64,000 nt of DNA from Miscanthus floridulus (lineage: Eukaryota > Streptophyta > Magnoliopsida > Poales > Poaceae). This document shows, one piece after another, positions 33,522 to 45,479 of this stretch (the first letter of the stretch is position 1; every line of letters begins with the position of its first letter). Location: positions 78,187,260 through 78,251,259 of the forward strand of contig NC_089584.1 in the NCBI RefSeq assembly GCF_019320115.1, given 5' to 3'. The notes below the pieces were generated by a model that saw nothing but the letters and a program-made list of their open reading frames with translations, was not told where the DNA came from and ran no database searches. A program made the translations under genes and the position numbers.

Positions 33522-34577
33522 CTCTCACTTGACCATGCGAAGCCTAATGAGAACGGTGGATGCACACTTTGCTACTCTTGATTCACTAATGAGGCTACTC
33601 TCTTGGATTCTCAAATCTCAATCACCTCACTAGGACCTTGCTCTTCTTGGCACTCACAAATGTGTTTCTCAGCTATTGGAATGAGCAAAAGTGACTCCAC
33701 ACATGAGTGGAGCTTCTATTTATAACATGGGCTGAAAAAACAAACCGTTATGTGCCTCTATAGGGTGATCGAACGCTTCGGTCATATTGACCGGACGCTT
33801 CGGTCAGTTCAACCCGCACACTAGTGATTAAGTGTTGACCGGACGCTGGCAGCATCTGATCATCACTAACCGGACGTGTCCGATCGCTTTTAACCCTCAC
33901 TGGAACCTTACTATACTCAACCGGATGCTAAACCCCTAGGGTCCAATCAGTACCGACCGAACACATCTGGTCGCACATTTTCTCTTTTGGAACCTTACTG
34001 GAGTCGACCAGATGCTGGACCTTAGCGTTTGGTCGCGCTAGACGCAATCTCCTTGATCAAATGAACTGATCGGACCCTACAGCCAGCGTCCGGTCTGACC
34101 GGAGCCAGCGTCCGGTCCGACCGGAGTCAGCATCCGGTCAGCATTTGACCCTCCATTCACTTCCAACTCTCGATCATATGTGAATGAAGTTTGCTCCAAA
34201 GGATCTTAGGCATATGTAGGAGCTACCTAGCGCTAGTTTTGACAAGTGTGCACCACACCTAACTCACTGGACTCATCTAGGTCAAGCTACCCATTCATAC
34301 CCCCCTTAATAGTATGGCCAAAGGAAAAACAAAGTCCTAAACTACTCTAAGTGTCTCTCCAACTCCAATCGACACTTAGAACTAGTCATCCTTAACCTTG
34401 TTGTCCATCCTTTGAAACCGAAACAATTTCCATCGTAGGGGCATGACACCCATGATTGCCCAATCGATCTCCATTACCATGACCTAACTTAATTGCCTCT
34501 GCAAAACACATGTTAGTCATAGTAATCTTGTATTGTCATTAATCACCGAAACCCAACTAGGGGCCTAGATGCTTTCA
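33522..34577 (-). repeat. 5' LTR of Sirevirus A, 3' part deleted
   Basis: It starts TGAAAGCATCTAG at 34577 and is collinear with the LTRs of copy B until about 33522, then jumps into gag. A TATA box (TATAAATA on minus) is at 33717-33724. The part at 33770-34140 is the gaccggacgct-type motif array. About the last 430 bases of the LTR are missing. Confidence 0.85.
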
Positions 34578-34855
34578 CTGATGATCAAGAACTTGTGAGG
34601 AACTTGGCATCATTAGCATCTGCCTCTACATTACCTTCTCCTCTCTTCTCTGTTATGATGCCCTGATGCTCCAAGTTCAAGATCAGATGATGATTGACAT
34701 ATTTCTGAGGCCTCTATTACTGCTACTACTCATTTTTTTTGATATATTGTTGTTTTATAGGACTACTTTGGTTTATAGACCTTTTTTATTTCTTATACCT
34801 TCTCGCGTACCTAAAAGCACACTTTCTTGCATCTATTAGAACAAAGCGTGAAATA

Positions 34856-35990
34856 ATGTCACGAACATCAGATAGTGTAGCCCGATGCCCCGGGCATGAT
34901 GAGCAACCAACCTATGAGGAGCAAGCACTAGAGGACCAACTTACTTAGGAGCAGTTCGATAACGAGGTAGAAAAGGATCTAGAAATGATGCTTACTCAGG
35001 AGCAGTGTGACAAGGAGGAAGAGAGAGCAGAAGGAAGAGTAGGAGAGGCTGCTGGAGGTGAAGAAGTTGTTGATGATGATGAGGAGGACTTAGAAGAGGG
35101 ATATATAAGTCCTGAGGATCCTTTCCCATGTGAAGCCAGAAGGAGGCCAACGAAGGAAGATTTGGACAAGGATTTTGACATGAACGAGGAGGTAGAGAAA
35201 AAGCCTTAGCTTGTAAATTTTGCTAAAGCTTTGGCTATGTTACATCTGCTAACACTTTGACCTGTCGTATATATAGGTCCCTCCTAAAACTCAAAAAAGA
35301 CGACATCGACGTCCGTGACATCTCGTTGGACAAGGTGGAGTAGATGAAAGGAGAGCAGAGGCAACAACCACAGAGATGGATCATGATGCCTTGGCTCCAC
35401 AACCTCAAGACACAACCATGACTACCAAGCCTAAGAGGAAACAAGGGGATAGAAAAGCACATCTATATCCAGATAAGGCATGCTATGTGATAACGGAGGT
35501 CAGGCCAGCAGGGGAGATTGCTGAGCCAAAGGAATTAAGAGGATGATTCCGTAATACGATCGAGGCCCTAGTAAGAGATAAATTGAACCCAGCAATCCCT
35601 AACTAGAAAGAGGTACTAGAAAACAAAAAGAATGAACTATGGGATAGGCAGCTGAAGCTTAATTTTAGATTTTTGGAGGGTAAGCATGAACTGGTAAAAA
35701 ATGCTTTCTGGATGATGGGAGAGTCATTCCAACGTTGGAGATCGGAGCTCAACAAGAAGTATATCCAAAAGGGGTTAACTCCCTTCAACGAGTTCGGCAA
35801 AATAACTCCTAGTTAATGGGAGGAGCTCGTGGCTCAAAAGACTTCACCGGACGCATTAGAGCTCAGTGCCCGTAACACCGAGCTAGCGAAGAGGAACAAA
35901 CACCACCATCATCTAGGCCTCGGTGGCTACTATGCCAAGGAAGAGTAGTTTAGGAAGATGGATGAAGAGACCGCAGCTACTGGGAATATA
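34856..35990 (+). pseudogene. Second CACTA gene, N-terminal coding part
   Basis: An ATG at 34856 opens a frame (MSRTSDSVARCPGHDEQ) rich in Glu and Asp. It has an in-frame TAG at 34946-34948 and reaches 35209. An intron with donor near 35213 and acceptor tatatag at about 35275 may follow. The next part reads, in mixed frames, KKNELWDRQLKLNFRFLEGK, NAFWMMGESFQRWRSELNKKY and HHHHLGLGGYYAKEE. These phrases belong to the large second protein of grass CACTA elements, whose exact role is unknown; a regulatory or desumoylation role is suggested by its C-terminal protease-like domain. The exon is cut at 35990 by Sirevirus B and resumes at 42483. Confidence 0.65.
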
Positions 35991-37099
35991 TGAAAGCATC
36001 TAGACTCCTAGTTAGGTTTTTGTGATTAATGACAATACATGATTACTATGACTAACGTGTGTTTTCAGAGGAAATTAAGTTAGGTCATGGTAATAGAGAT
36101 CGATTGGGCTATCATGGTGATCATGCCCCCATGATGGAAATCATTTCAGTTTTCAAAGGATGGAGGCATGGTTATGGATGGACTAGTTCTAAGTGTCGAT
36201 TGGAGTTGAAGAGACACTTAGAGTAGTTTAGGACTTTGTTTTTTCCTTTGGCCATACTATTAAGGGGGGTATAGATGGGTAGCTTGACCTAGGTGAGTCT
36301 AGTGAGTTAGGTGTGGTGCACACTTGCCAAATCTAGCACTAGATAGCTCCAAAGAAGCCCTTAGATCCATTGGAGCAAACTTCATTCACATATGATCGAG
36401 AGTTGAAAGTGAATGGAGGGTCAAATAATGACCGGATGCTGGCTCCGGGGTGACCGGACACTGGCGTAGAGTCCATTTAGTTCATTTGATCAAGGTGAAA
36501 TCATTTGGTGCGACCGGACGCTGAGAGGTGAAGTGACCGGACGCTGAGTCCTAGCACCTGGTCAACTACAGTAAGGTTCCAGAGAGGGAAAATCACGACC
36601 GGACGTGTCTGGTCGGTGTTGACCGAACGCTGAGTCCTAGCGTTCGGTCGACTCCAGTAAGGTTCTAGAGAGGAAAAATCATGACTGGACACGTCCGGTC
36701 ACATTTTAAACACTGGAGTTCAGAGAGAACTGACCGAAGCGTCCGATCAACATGACCGGAGCGTCCGATCACCCCGCAGAAGCACATAACAGTTCGTTTT
36801 TTAGCCATGGTTATAAATACTTCCACCATTCGTGTGTGGGGACACTTTTGCTCATTCCAACAGCTAAGAAACACCTTTGAGAGTGCTAAGAAGAGCAAGG
36901 TCTTAGTGAGGTGATTGAGATTTGAGAATCCCAAAGAGAGCCCTTATTAGTGAGATCAAGAGTAGCAAAGTGTGCATCCACCCTTCTCATTAGGCTTGTC
37001 ATGGTCAAGTGAAAGTTTGTGCATGTTACTCTTGGTGATCGCCATCACCTAGATGGCTTGGTGGTGATTGGGAGTTTGGTGATCACCTAGATAGCATAG
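35991..37099 (+). repeat. 5' LTR of Sirevirus B, 3' part deleted
   Basis: It is collinear with the 3' LTR until about 37099, where it joins mid-pol sequence (aagacttgctcatgttggg). A TATA box is at 36812-36819. The motif array at 36430-36770 is present. Confidence 0.85.
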
Positions 37100-38043
37100 A
37101 AGACTTGCTCATGTTGGGATGAGCTCACTCAAGAAGCTAATGAAGAATGATTTGGTGAGAGGGTTGAAGGATGTGAAGTTTGAGAAGGACAAGCTTTATA
37201 GTGCATGTCAAGCCAGCAAGCAAGTTGCAAATACTCATCCAATAAAAGCTTTCATGTCAACCACAAGAGTGTTAGAACTCCTTCACATGGACTTATTTGG
37301 ACCAACAACATACAAGAGTTTGGGAGAAAATCTTTATTGTCTTGTGATTGTTGATGACTATTCAAGATACACATGGGTATTCTTCCTTCATGACAAATCT
37401 GAAGTTGCATCTTGCTTCAAGAAGTTTGCCAAGATAGCACAAAATGAATTTGAAGTGAAGCTTAAGAAGATTAGAAGTGACAATGGGAAGGAATTTGACA
37501 ACACAAACATTGAAGCCTATTGTGATGAAGTTGGGATCAAGCATGAGGTCTCCGCAATATATACTCCTCAACAAAATGGTGTAGTTGAGAGAAAGAACCA
37601 GACATTGTTCACTCTTGCAAAAACAATGCTAGATGAGTACAACACCCCCGAAGCTCTATGGGCAGAAGCTATCAACACCGTATGCTATGCATCCAACCAC
37701 CTATTCCTTCAAAAGTCTTAATGGGAAGAAGCCAGACGTCTCCTTTAGGGTGTTTGGTTGCAAATGCTACATCTACAAGAAGTGGCAACACCTAGGGAAG
37801 TTTCAAAGACGTTGTAATATTGGTTTTCTTGTTGGTTACTCATCAAAGTCCAAAGTATATAGAGTATTTAATCATGCCACCGGCTATGTTGAAGAAACAT
37901 ATAATGTGGAATTTGATGAATCTAACGGCTCCCAAGGAGCACATGAGAATCTTGATGATGTAGGTGATGAACCTTTGAGGGAGGCTATGAAGAACATTCC
38001 GGTTAGAGACATCAAGCCTAAAGATAATGAAGATGATGTATAA
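37100..38043 (+). pseudogene. Integrase of Sirevirus B
   Basis: The frame starts in the pre-integrase segment (SSLKKLMKNDLVRGLKDV) and contains LLHMDLFGPT, RSDNGKEFD and GVVERKNQT, so all three catalytic acidic residues are present. After ASNHLFLQKS there is a stop and a deletion of about 10 codons, and the frame shifts into GKKPDVSFRVFGCKCYIYKK, ending at 38041-38043. It is clearly the partner of the copy A integrase. Confidence 0.85.
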
Positions 38044-38159
38044 GTGATTGATCCACCTTCTTCATCAAATATATCACAAGATGCTGATAAAGATGGGAGA
38101 GTAGAAAATGAAGACACTCATATCTCCCATGATCAAATAGTGGTAGAAGAAGCTCTTTA

Positions 38160-39651
38160 AGATCTAGATTGGATAAATGCCATGCATGAAGAGTTGAACA
38201 ACTTCACCCACAATGAAGTTTAGACACTTGAAGAGCAGTCAAAAGGTGCAAGAGTCATTGGAACAAAGTGGGTGTTCCACAATAAGCAAGATGATCAAGG
38301 TGTAGTTGTGAGGAACAAGACAAGACTAGTTGCAGGTTTGGATTTTAGAGATACCTTTGCACCGGTTGCAAGACTAGAAGCCATTCGTATCCTCCTTGCA
38401 TATGCATCACATTATGACATGAAATTATATCAAATGTATGTGAAAAATGCATTTTTAAATGACTTTATTAATGAACTAGTCTATGTTGATCAACCTCCCG
38501 GGTTTGAAGACCCTAGATATTCTAATCATGTTTATAGGTTATCCAATGCGTTATATGGGCTTAAGCAAAGCCCTAAGAGCTTGGTATGAGCGCCATTGGG
38601 ACTTCCTTGTTGAGAAGGGCTTCATCATTGGGAAGGTTGACATCACACTATTTACCAAGAAGCTTGATGGGCATATCTTCATTTGTCAAGTGTATGTTGA
38701 TGATATCATCTTTGGATCATCAAATGAAGATTCTTGCAAAGAGTTTGGTGAATTGATGTCGAAGGAGTTCAAGATGTGAATGATTAGAGAGCTTACATTC
38801 TTTCTTGGTTTTCAAGTCAAGCAAATGAGAGAAGGGATTTTCATCTCTCAAGAGAAATATACAAATGATCTTCTCAAGAGATTTAAGATGGATGAATGTA
38901 AGCCAATCAAGACACCAATGCCACTAATGGACATCTCGACCTAGATGAGGGAGGTAACACGGTTGATCAAACTCTCTACCGCTCCATGATTGGTAACTTG
39001 TTATATTTAACTGCATCTAGGTCCGACATCATGTTTAGTGTGTGTATGTGTGCTAGATTTCAAGCTAATCCTAAGGAAACTCATTTAATTGTCATTAAAA
39101 GAATCCTTAGGTATCTTAAGCACACACCAAGCATTGGCCTTTGGTATCCCAAAGGAGCTATATTTGAATTAGTTGGCTATTTTGATTCGGATTATGTCGG
39201 TTGCAAAGTGGATAGAAAAAGCACATCCGAAGGATGCCATTTGCTTGGTAGATCACTTGTGTCTTGGTCCTCCAAGAAACAAAATAGTGTGGCTTTGTCT
39301 ACTGCCGAAGCGGAATACAATGCCATGGGTGCTTGTTGTACACAAACTCTTTACATAAAACAAACTTTGATAGACTATGGTGTAGTTCTAGAAAAAGTAC
39401 CTCTTTTGTGCGACAATGAAAGTGCGGTAAAACTTGCAAATAATCTAGTTCAACACTCTCGCACCAAGCACATTGATATCTGACATCACTTTCTTAGAGA
39501 TCATGTTGCAAAGAATGATATTTCATTAGAAGGTGTAAGGACCGAGGATCAATTGGCGGATATCTTCACTAAACCGCTAGATGAGGCGACTTTTTGTCGA
39601 TTGCGGAATGAGCTCAATGTTCTTGATTTTAGTAACTTTACTAAAAAATAA
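38160..39651 (+). pseudogene. Reverse transcriptase and RNase H of Sirevirus B
   Basis: The order of RT blocks matches copy [30 protein letters not shown] (catalytic-region Asp replaced by Tyr compared with QIDVKSAF in copy A), [20 protein letters not shown] at about 38695-38718, and RNase H with DRKSTSEGCHLLG, AEAEYNAMGACC and [12 protein letters not shown]. Frameshifts occur near 38330, 38565 and 38930, and stops at 38776-38778 and 39481-39483. The natural stop is 39649-39651. Loss of one RT active-site Asp plus the shifts make it inactive. Confidence 0.85.
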
Positions 39652-40965
39652 GCTTGTGTTTTCTCTTGCATTGCATTGTAATATACAACATGTTTACTTT
39701 TTATGGTAATGCATATAGGTCTTGTCTAACATGGTTAAGATAACCACCAAAAAGCGTGTGAAGAAGCTTAACCTTGGATCAAACTTGACAATCAACTAGA
39801 TTTACTTTCAAGTATTGCATTGCATATGCATGAATATTGCTTTGTCGTTTATCTTCAATTGCCCTCTTATTGCCTATTTTCTTAAAAAGAAATATAGCCT
39901 AAGGCAAAATATTTTAAAAATTTTAAGGGTTTGAGAGAGGTCACTCACATCAGTCCTAATTGGTGTTTATTTGGATCTTATTAAAGTTGGGACTTGATTG
40001 GGAACAGACAGCACGAAGGACTTTGAAGATTTGCTGGAAAAAGAGTGACCAGACGCTGCACCGGACTCTGAAGTCCAGTGTCTGGTCAGTTCACAGGAGG
40101 TGAACTGCTGCTGAGAAGGAGTGACCGAATGCTAAAACAGTGCTTTCCCAGCATCCGGTCAGATGGTGATCCAGCGTCCAGTCGATCGAAGACGAAGGAG
40201 ACTGCTTGCATTGGACTCTGGCTGCGTCCAGTTGGGGTTCACCGGACGCATCCAATCGCGATTCTAGGGGTTTGGACCTCTCTAGAATCGACTGGACGCT
40301 AGGTGGCAGCGTCTGGTCGCTGCCATCGGAGCGTCTGGTCAGTAGAAATCGTGCGGCATCTGGTTCTTTTTTGTTTCCTTATCTATTCCATCATGGGGGC
40401 CACCATAAAACCAAGATTGAGCCGCATACGCCCTCATCGTCGCTGCGCCTCACAACCACTCCTGCCCCGCCGACCGACCCTTAGGTTTTGGTGTTTGACG
40501 CCAAAGAGGAAGAGGGATCGAGTATGTTAGACTTAGGGGGAGCGACTACTTATCTAGGGGGAGCTTAGTATTCTATTATATTTGTTTTTTATGTGTGATA
40601 CACTATTATGCATTCGTGTGTGTTTACTTTCATGCATCAAACTATATTTATGTGATAGTGATATCTACGTGATCGTGATATTTGACATATGTGCTCTCTA
40701 CTTTGAATCTTTTATATGTCATATCACTAGTGTTTTGCTCATTTGCTTTGCTTCCGCGTTTTACTCCGATGCAAATGAGCTTTATTACTTGTACTCATGC
40801 TTATTTCAAATCTTTTAAGTACATCATGTTGGCTTGGGTCATATAAACTTGCCTAAATCTTTTGTTCTTATTGTCAAAAGCTTATATGAATCAAGCATGT
40901 TAAAAACCTCAACTCTTTCACATACTCGAGGTGGTATTGTCATCAATCACCAAAAAGGGAGAGAT
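39652..40965 (+). other. 3' non-coding region of Sirevirus B with polypurine tracts
   Basis: This holds a motif array (40040-40340), then only the last few codons of the env-like gene next to the stop near 40481. After that come the 19-base palindrome (40487-40505), two agggggag words at about 40535 and 40557, and the final tract caaaaagggagagat ending at 40965. The env-like body present in copy A is deleted. Confidence 0.7.
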
Positions 40966-42482
40966 TAAAAGCATCTAGGCCCCTAGTTGGGTTTCGGTGA
41001 TTAATGACAATACATGATTACTATGACTAACATGTGTTTTGCAGAGGCAATTAAGTTAGGTCATGGTAATGGAGATCGATTGGGCTATCATGGTGATCAT
41101 GCCCCTATGATGGAAATCGTTTTGGTTTTCAAAGGATGGACGACAAGGTTAAGGATGGACTAGTTCTAAGTGTTGATTGGAGTTGAAGAGACATTTAGAG
41201 TAGTTTAGGACTTTGTTTTTTTCTTTGGCCGTACTATTAAGGGGGGTATGGATGGGTGGCTTGACCTAGGTGAGTCTAGTGAGTTAGGTGTGGTGCACAC
41301 TTGCTAAATCTAGCACTAGGTAGCTCCTAAGAAGCCCTTAGATCTATTGGAGCAAACTTCATTCACATATGATTGAGAGTTGAAAGTGAATGGAGGGTCA
41401 AATACTGACCGGACGCTGGCTCTAGCGTGACCGGACACTAGCACAGAGTCCGGTCAGTTCATTTGATCAAGGTGAAATCGTCTGGTGCAACCGGACACTG
41501 AGAGGTGAAGTGACCGGACACTGAGTCCCAGCGTCCGATCGACTACAGGAAGGTACCAGAGAGGGAAAATCATGACCGAACGCTAAGTCCCAGCGTCCGG
41601 TCAACTCCAGTAAGGTTCTAGAGAGGAATAATCACGACTGGACGCGTCCGGTCACATTTTAAACACTGGAGTTTGGGGAGAACTGACCAGAGCGTCCGGT
41701 CAACATGACCAGAGTGTCCGGTCACCCCGCAGAAGCACATAATGGTTCATTTTTCAGCCATGGTTATAAATACTTCCTCCATTCGTGTATGGGGCACTTT
41801 TGCTCATTTCAACAACTGAGAAACACCTTTGAGAGTGCCAAGAAGAGCAAGGTCCTAGTTTGGTGATTGAGATTTGAGAATCCCAAAGAGTGCCCTCATT
41901 AGTGAGATCAAGAGTAGCAAAGTGTGCATCCACCCTTCTCATTAGGCTTGTCATGGTTAAGTAAGAGTTTGTGCTTGTTACTCTTGGTGATCGCCATTAC
42001 CTAGATGGCTTGGTGGTGATTGGGAGTTTGGTGATCATCTGACAGAGCTTGTGGATGACCCAACTCAAGTTGTGAGCGGTTGTGGGTGATTCACCACGAC
42101 GGAGTGTCAAAGAATCAACCTGTAGAGAGCACTTGATCCTTGCGCGGATCAAGGGAGAGCTACACCCTTACGTGGGTGCTCCAACGAGGACTAGTGGGGA
42201 GTGGTGACTCTCTGATACCTTAGCAAAACATGGCCGCGTTCCTCCTTCTCTATTTACTTTGAGCATTTACTTTGAGTAATTCAATTCTTGTCATTTACAT
42301 TCATAGAATTGCCATGCTATAGTAGGATTGGAACATAAGTTACTAAACTTTTGTGCAGTAGATCAATATAAACACTTTCTAGGCACAAGGGGTTAATTGG
42401 GCTAACCATAGAACTTAATTATTGCAAAAAAATTTAGAATTAGCCCAATTCACCCCTCTTCTTGGGCATCTTGATCCTTTCA
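40966..42482 (+). repeat. 3' LTR of Sirevirus B, full length
   Basis: At 1517 bp this is the only full Sirevirus LTR in the window. It starts TAAAAGC, with the expected TG changed to TA, and ends tttca. It holds the motif array (41405-41740) and a TATA box at 41765-41772. Its final about 430 bases have no match in the two truncated 5' LTRs. Confidence 0.9.
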
Positions 42483-45154
42483 ATATTGATGTGACGAATT
42501 TGAAGGTATGCTCAAGGAATTAGATATATGCGAGGAGTATAGAATCATCCGGCGGTAATCTTAAGTTTGATAAGCTGGAGACCCAAGAGGCAGTATCAAG
42601 GATACTGAAATATGCTAAAGATAAGGAGAATGGCTCATTCATTCCTTCCAGAGAGAGGGGCGAGCTTAGCTTTGGCTTGGGAAATAAGGAGCACACAGGT
42701 CACACCAGGGACTAGGGAAAATGATGACCTAGAAGCAAGGATTCAAAGAGGATAGGCACATGTACAAGAAACATGATAGAGACTGGGAGACTAATCTTGA
42801 GCTCAAAGTGAAGGCTCTAGTTGCGAAGGCATTGGAGGAGCAAGGACTGTCTATGGAGCCACTAATATTAATGGCGCCACCAGGAGAACTGGCATTAGTT
42901 CGCAGCCCTCCAAAAGTTCCTAGCAGCCAAGGTTCCACTGCAGCCACAACCCCCGTCGATCGCATATGGGAACCAACTAGTTGCACCTTGATGTTTCTCA
43001 GCGGCCGGTAGAACACTGTGATGGAGGTGGCAACAGGTGTGGCACATCCTCCTGGTGGCTTACACCACAATAATAAAATACCGCCGGACTACACTAGGGT
43101 CAAGGAGCATACCGTGAAGCTCGAGTTCATGCAGTGGAGGATAGACTACGCAACTCTCGAGTGGCTGGTGTTACTCGGAGATGTTATGTGGCAGTTCATC
43201 CTCTAACACAAATGGGACATTATATTTACTGCTTCTTCGCCGCATCCCCCTCTCCCAAATTTAGAGCGAGTTGTTGAGGTCGGGGAGATATTTTCACCGT
43301 CTCGTGACCACCACATTCCTGAGATGCCACATTCTTCCCCGCCTCCTAGCAAGCATGTGCCTGATGAGATGCCACAACCTTCTCCAGCTCGTACCGAGCA
43401 AGTGCATGATGAGATGCTATAGTCTTCTCAACAAGCACAGCCGATACATGAACAATGAGTACCTCCTGAAGAAGGTGATTCATAAGAAAATAAGGACGTG
43501 CCTGAATGAGAACTTCGAAAGAAGCATCCAATCACCATAAGGCCAGTTTTTGTTCTGATGAAAGACGTCTCGTCGGTGTCCAAGTGGTATTCCCATGACC
43601 AGTTCAAGCCTGAGAACCAAGTTAAAAAAGTCCCATCACAAAGTTCTGAGAAGACCGTCACTAGCAAACTCTACCGAAGTGCAAAGCAGTATCCAAAAAT
43701 GTTGATACCATCAAATGATCAAAGGATTGCCCGAAAACATATGAAAGAGACAAGTCCTTCCTACCAAACCGAGACATCTAGCGCCTACCACTTGAAATGA
43801 GAAGGTTTCATGATTGGTACTTGTGTGTTCTCCCAACGAGCATAGATCTCATACAAGCATGCTTCCCCACCGGCTCATTTGGAAGCCTAGCCGGGAAAAT
43901 TGTCTTTGACTTCAATGACATACAGACATGCTTTCACCTAGGAGAAATGGAGATAAATCTAATTCGCATGTGGTGCCTGTAAGTCCTTGTTCTCCCGATA
44001 TGATATGAATGTAATCTTTGAATTTTGTTGTAACTAACCCACGCCGTGATTTGTAGAATGTAAGTGCACATTGTCAAACAAATACCAAGTGTGAAAGCTA
44101 GGTATATAGACCCTCAAGCTATAGCCCAAACAAATTTTAATTAACCTAAACAGTGGAAATTAGATGCCAAAGAGCTAGCTGCTGCAAAGACTCTTCGGGA
44201 GAAAGAGCACATCCATATGGCAAAACTAAGGGAAGAGTCCCTTAAGGTTGCGGCATACATTGCTCTGGCTTTCAAAATTCTCCAACAGCACTCTACTATA
44301 TGGCTACCATACAACTTCGAGTAAGTTCAACTCTATACTTAAAGCTTTGTTCGATATATTTTATTTGATGTAAAAGAGCTTATCTAATTCTATGATTAAA
44401 TCCATACAGCAACCACTGGATTTGTATAGCTATCGATGTCGGGAGGAGCATGTCATAGGTCTTTGATTCAATAGATAGGGACCCGATGACATACAAAGAT
44501 TTCATATCGATTCTCAAGACGTATACATATCGATAATCCTCATTACCTTATACGTTTGTATACATACTTATAACGTTCACTTTTGAATACTAACAAGTTG
44601 TATTTGCTAAAATAATTTAAACATGGCATTTATGTTCTATGTCAGTAACCATCACGGAAGGCATGATCCAGCAAGGAAGGAAAAGCTGGCTATAAAAATA
44701 CTAAGTGTAACTTACTTCTTCAGTACTACATTACATGGCCGTCAAAAGCATTACTTAATATTTTCATATGCAAAACACACAGTGCCCCAAGCAAAAGCCT
44801 GGGAATGTACATTGTGAATACTATATATGTTCTATGATGAGTAACACATGTGCCTACAGGAGACACCACTTAAGGGTAAGTTTGAACCTCTTCACCCATA
44901 GTATAAAAACTTTGTACATGGTATGAAATACTAAACCGAAACTTATTCTCTTGCAGTGGAAAGAAGAGAGAGAAATGAAAAGAGACCCATACAAGGATGA
45001 TCAACTCTTAGAGCTTGTCGGCGACCTTTGCAACTTTATATTGGACCAGATTGTACACGTCAAATGCACCTACTATGACCGAGAGTCTGACTTAGGTAGT
45101 AATCCTCAGCACCAATACCTTCGTGAGACTGAAAGGCCAGCTCTAGGACGTTGA
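42483..45154 (+). pseudogene. Second CACTA gene, C-terminal part with Ulp1-like (C48) protease domain
   Basis: After Sirevirus B the exon resumes with FDKLETQEAVSRILKYAKD and GELSFGLGNKEHTG, then HMYKKHDRDWETNLELKVKALVAKA (about 42760-42834). Further exon pieces lie at 43018-43206, 43558-43800 and 43797-43982. The end resembles a Ulp1/SENP cysteine protease. His is in NHWICIAIDVG (His codon 44414-44416). Asp is in VFDS (44465-44467). A Gln...Cys segment QKPGNVHCEYYIC has its Cys codon at 44813-44815, where a Gly commonly after the Cys is Glu. The last exon starts at 44957 after a good acceptor (ttgcag) and stops at 45152-45154. A TAG at 44456-44458 and frame changes break it. Such domains cut SUMO-like proteins or act in host control; the role in CACTA elements is unproven. 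Confidence 0.7.
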
Positions 45155-45288
45155 TAACAATGTGTATGAAATTTGACATTGGTTTATCTTGTGAATTATG
45201 TCTATTTAATGATGAATTGTATATATTCTTGTGAATTGGACTTGTAATTGTAGTTTTATATAATACTCTTGTGCTTGTAGTCTAAGGG

Positions 45289-45414
45289 GTTCGGAACGCT
45301 GGTCACGGGGCGTTCGGCAACGTGAACGCAGTTCAAAACGTTGGTCACAGGGCGTTCGGCAACGTGAACGTGGTTCGGAACGTTAGTTGCGTGGCGTTCG
45401 GCAACACAAACGCC
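45289..45414. repeat. Three 42-bp tandem units near the CACTA right end
   Basis: Units begin at 45289, 45331 and 45373 with the exact period 42. Each has gttc..aacg.t.gt, then ggcgttcggcaac. They are GC-rich and lie between the gene end and the right subterminal palindromes. Confidence 0.85.
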
Positions 45415-45479
45415 GGATGGAATACGCGGAAACAAACGGTATTCTGGTTAAATTTGAATTTTTTTACGAAAAAACGTAC

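Larger units (their letters stand above)
22251..34577 (-). mobile_element. Ty1/copia Sirevirus copy A (Opie/SIRE type), minus strand
   Basis: On the minus strand the order is 5' LTR (34577-33522), gag, protease, integrase, RT-RNase H, env-like gene, polypurine tract and a 3' LTR remnant (22497-22251). This is the Ty1/copia order with the extra 3' gene typical of Sireviruses. LTRs start TGAAAGCATCTAG. The 3' LTR keeps only about 247 bases next to the (CTA)n repeat. The 5' LTR is joined directly to mid-gag, so the LTR end, primer site and gag start are gone. A hAT element sits in the env-like gene. The target duplication cannot be tested because the left end is lost. It is inserted in the first intron of the second CACTA gene. 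Confidence 0.85.
35991..42482 (+). mobile_element. Ty1/copia Sirevirus copy B, internally deleted
   Basis: The element runs from TGAAAGCATCTAG at 35991 to the LTR end ...gatcctttca at 42482. Flanks are atata before and atatt after, a 5-bp target duplication with one difference. Internally it lacks the LTR end, primer site, gag, protease and the env-like gene. It keeps part of pre-integrase, integrase, RT and RNase H, all with breaks. The two LTRs differ at roughly one base in ten over their first 190 bases by eye, so the insertion is old. It splits a coding exon of the second CACTA gene. It is opposite in orientation to copy A. Confidence 0.9.
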
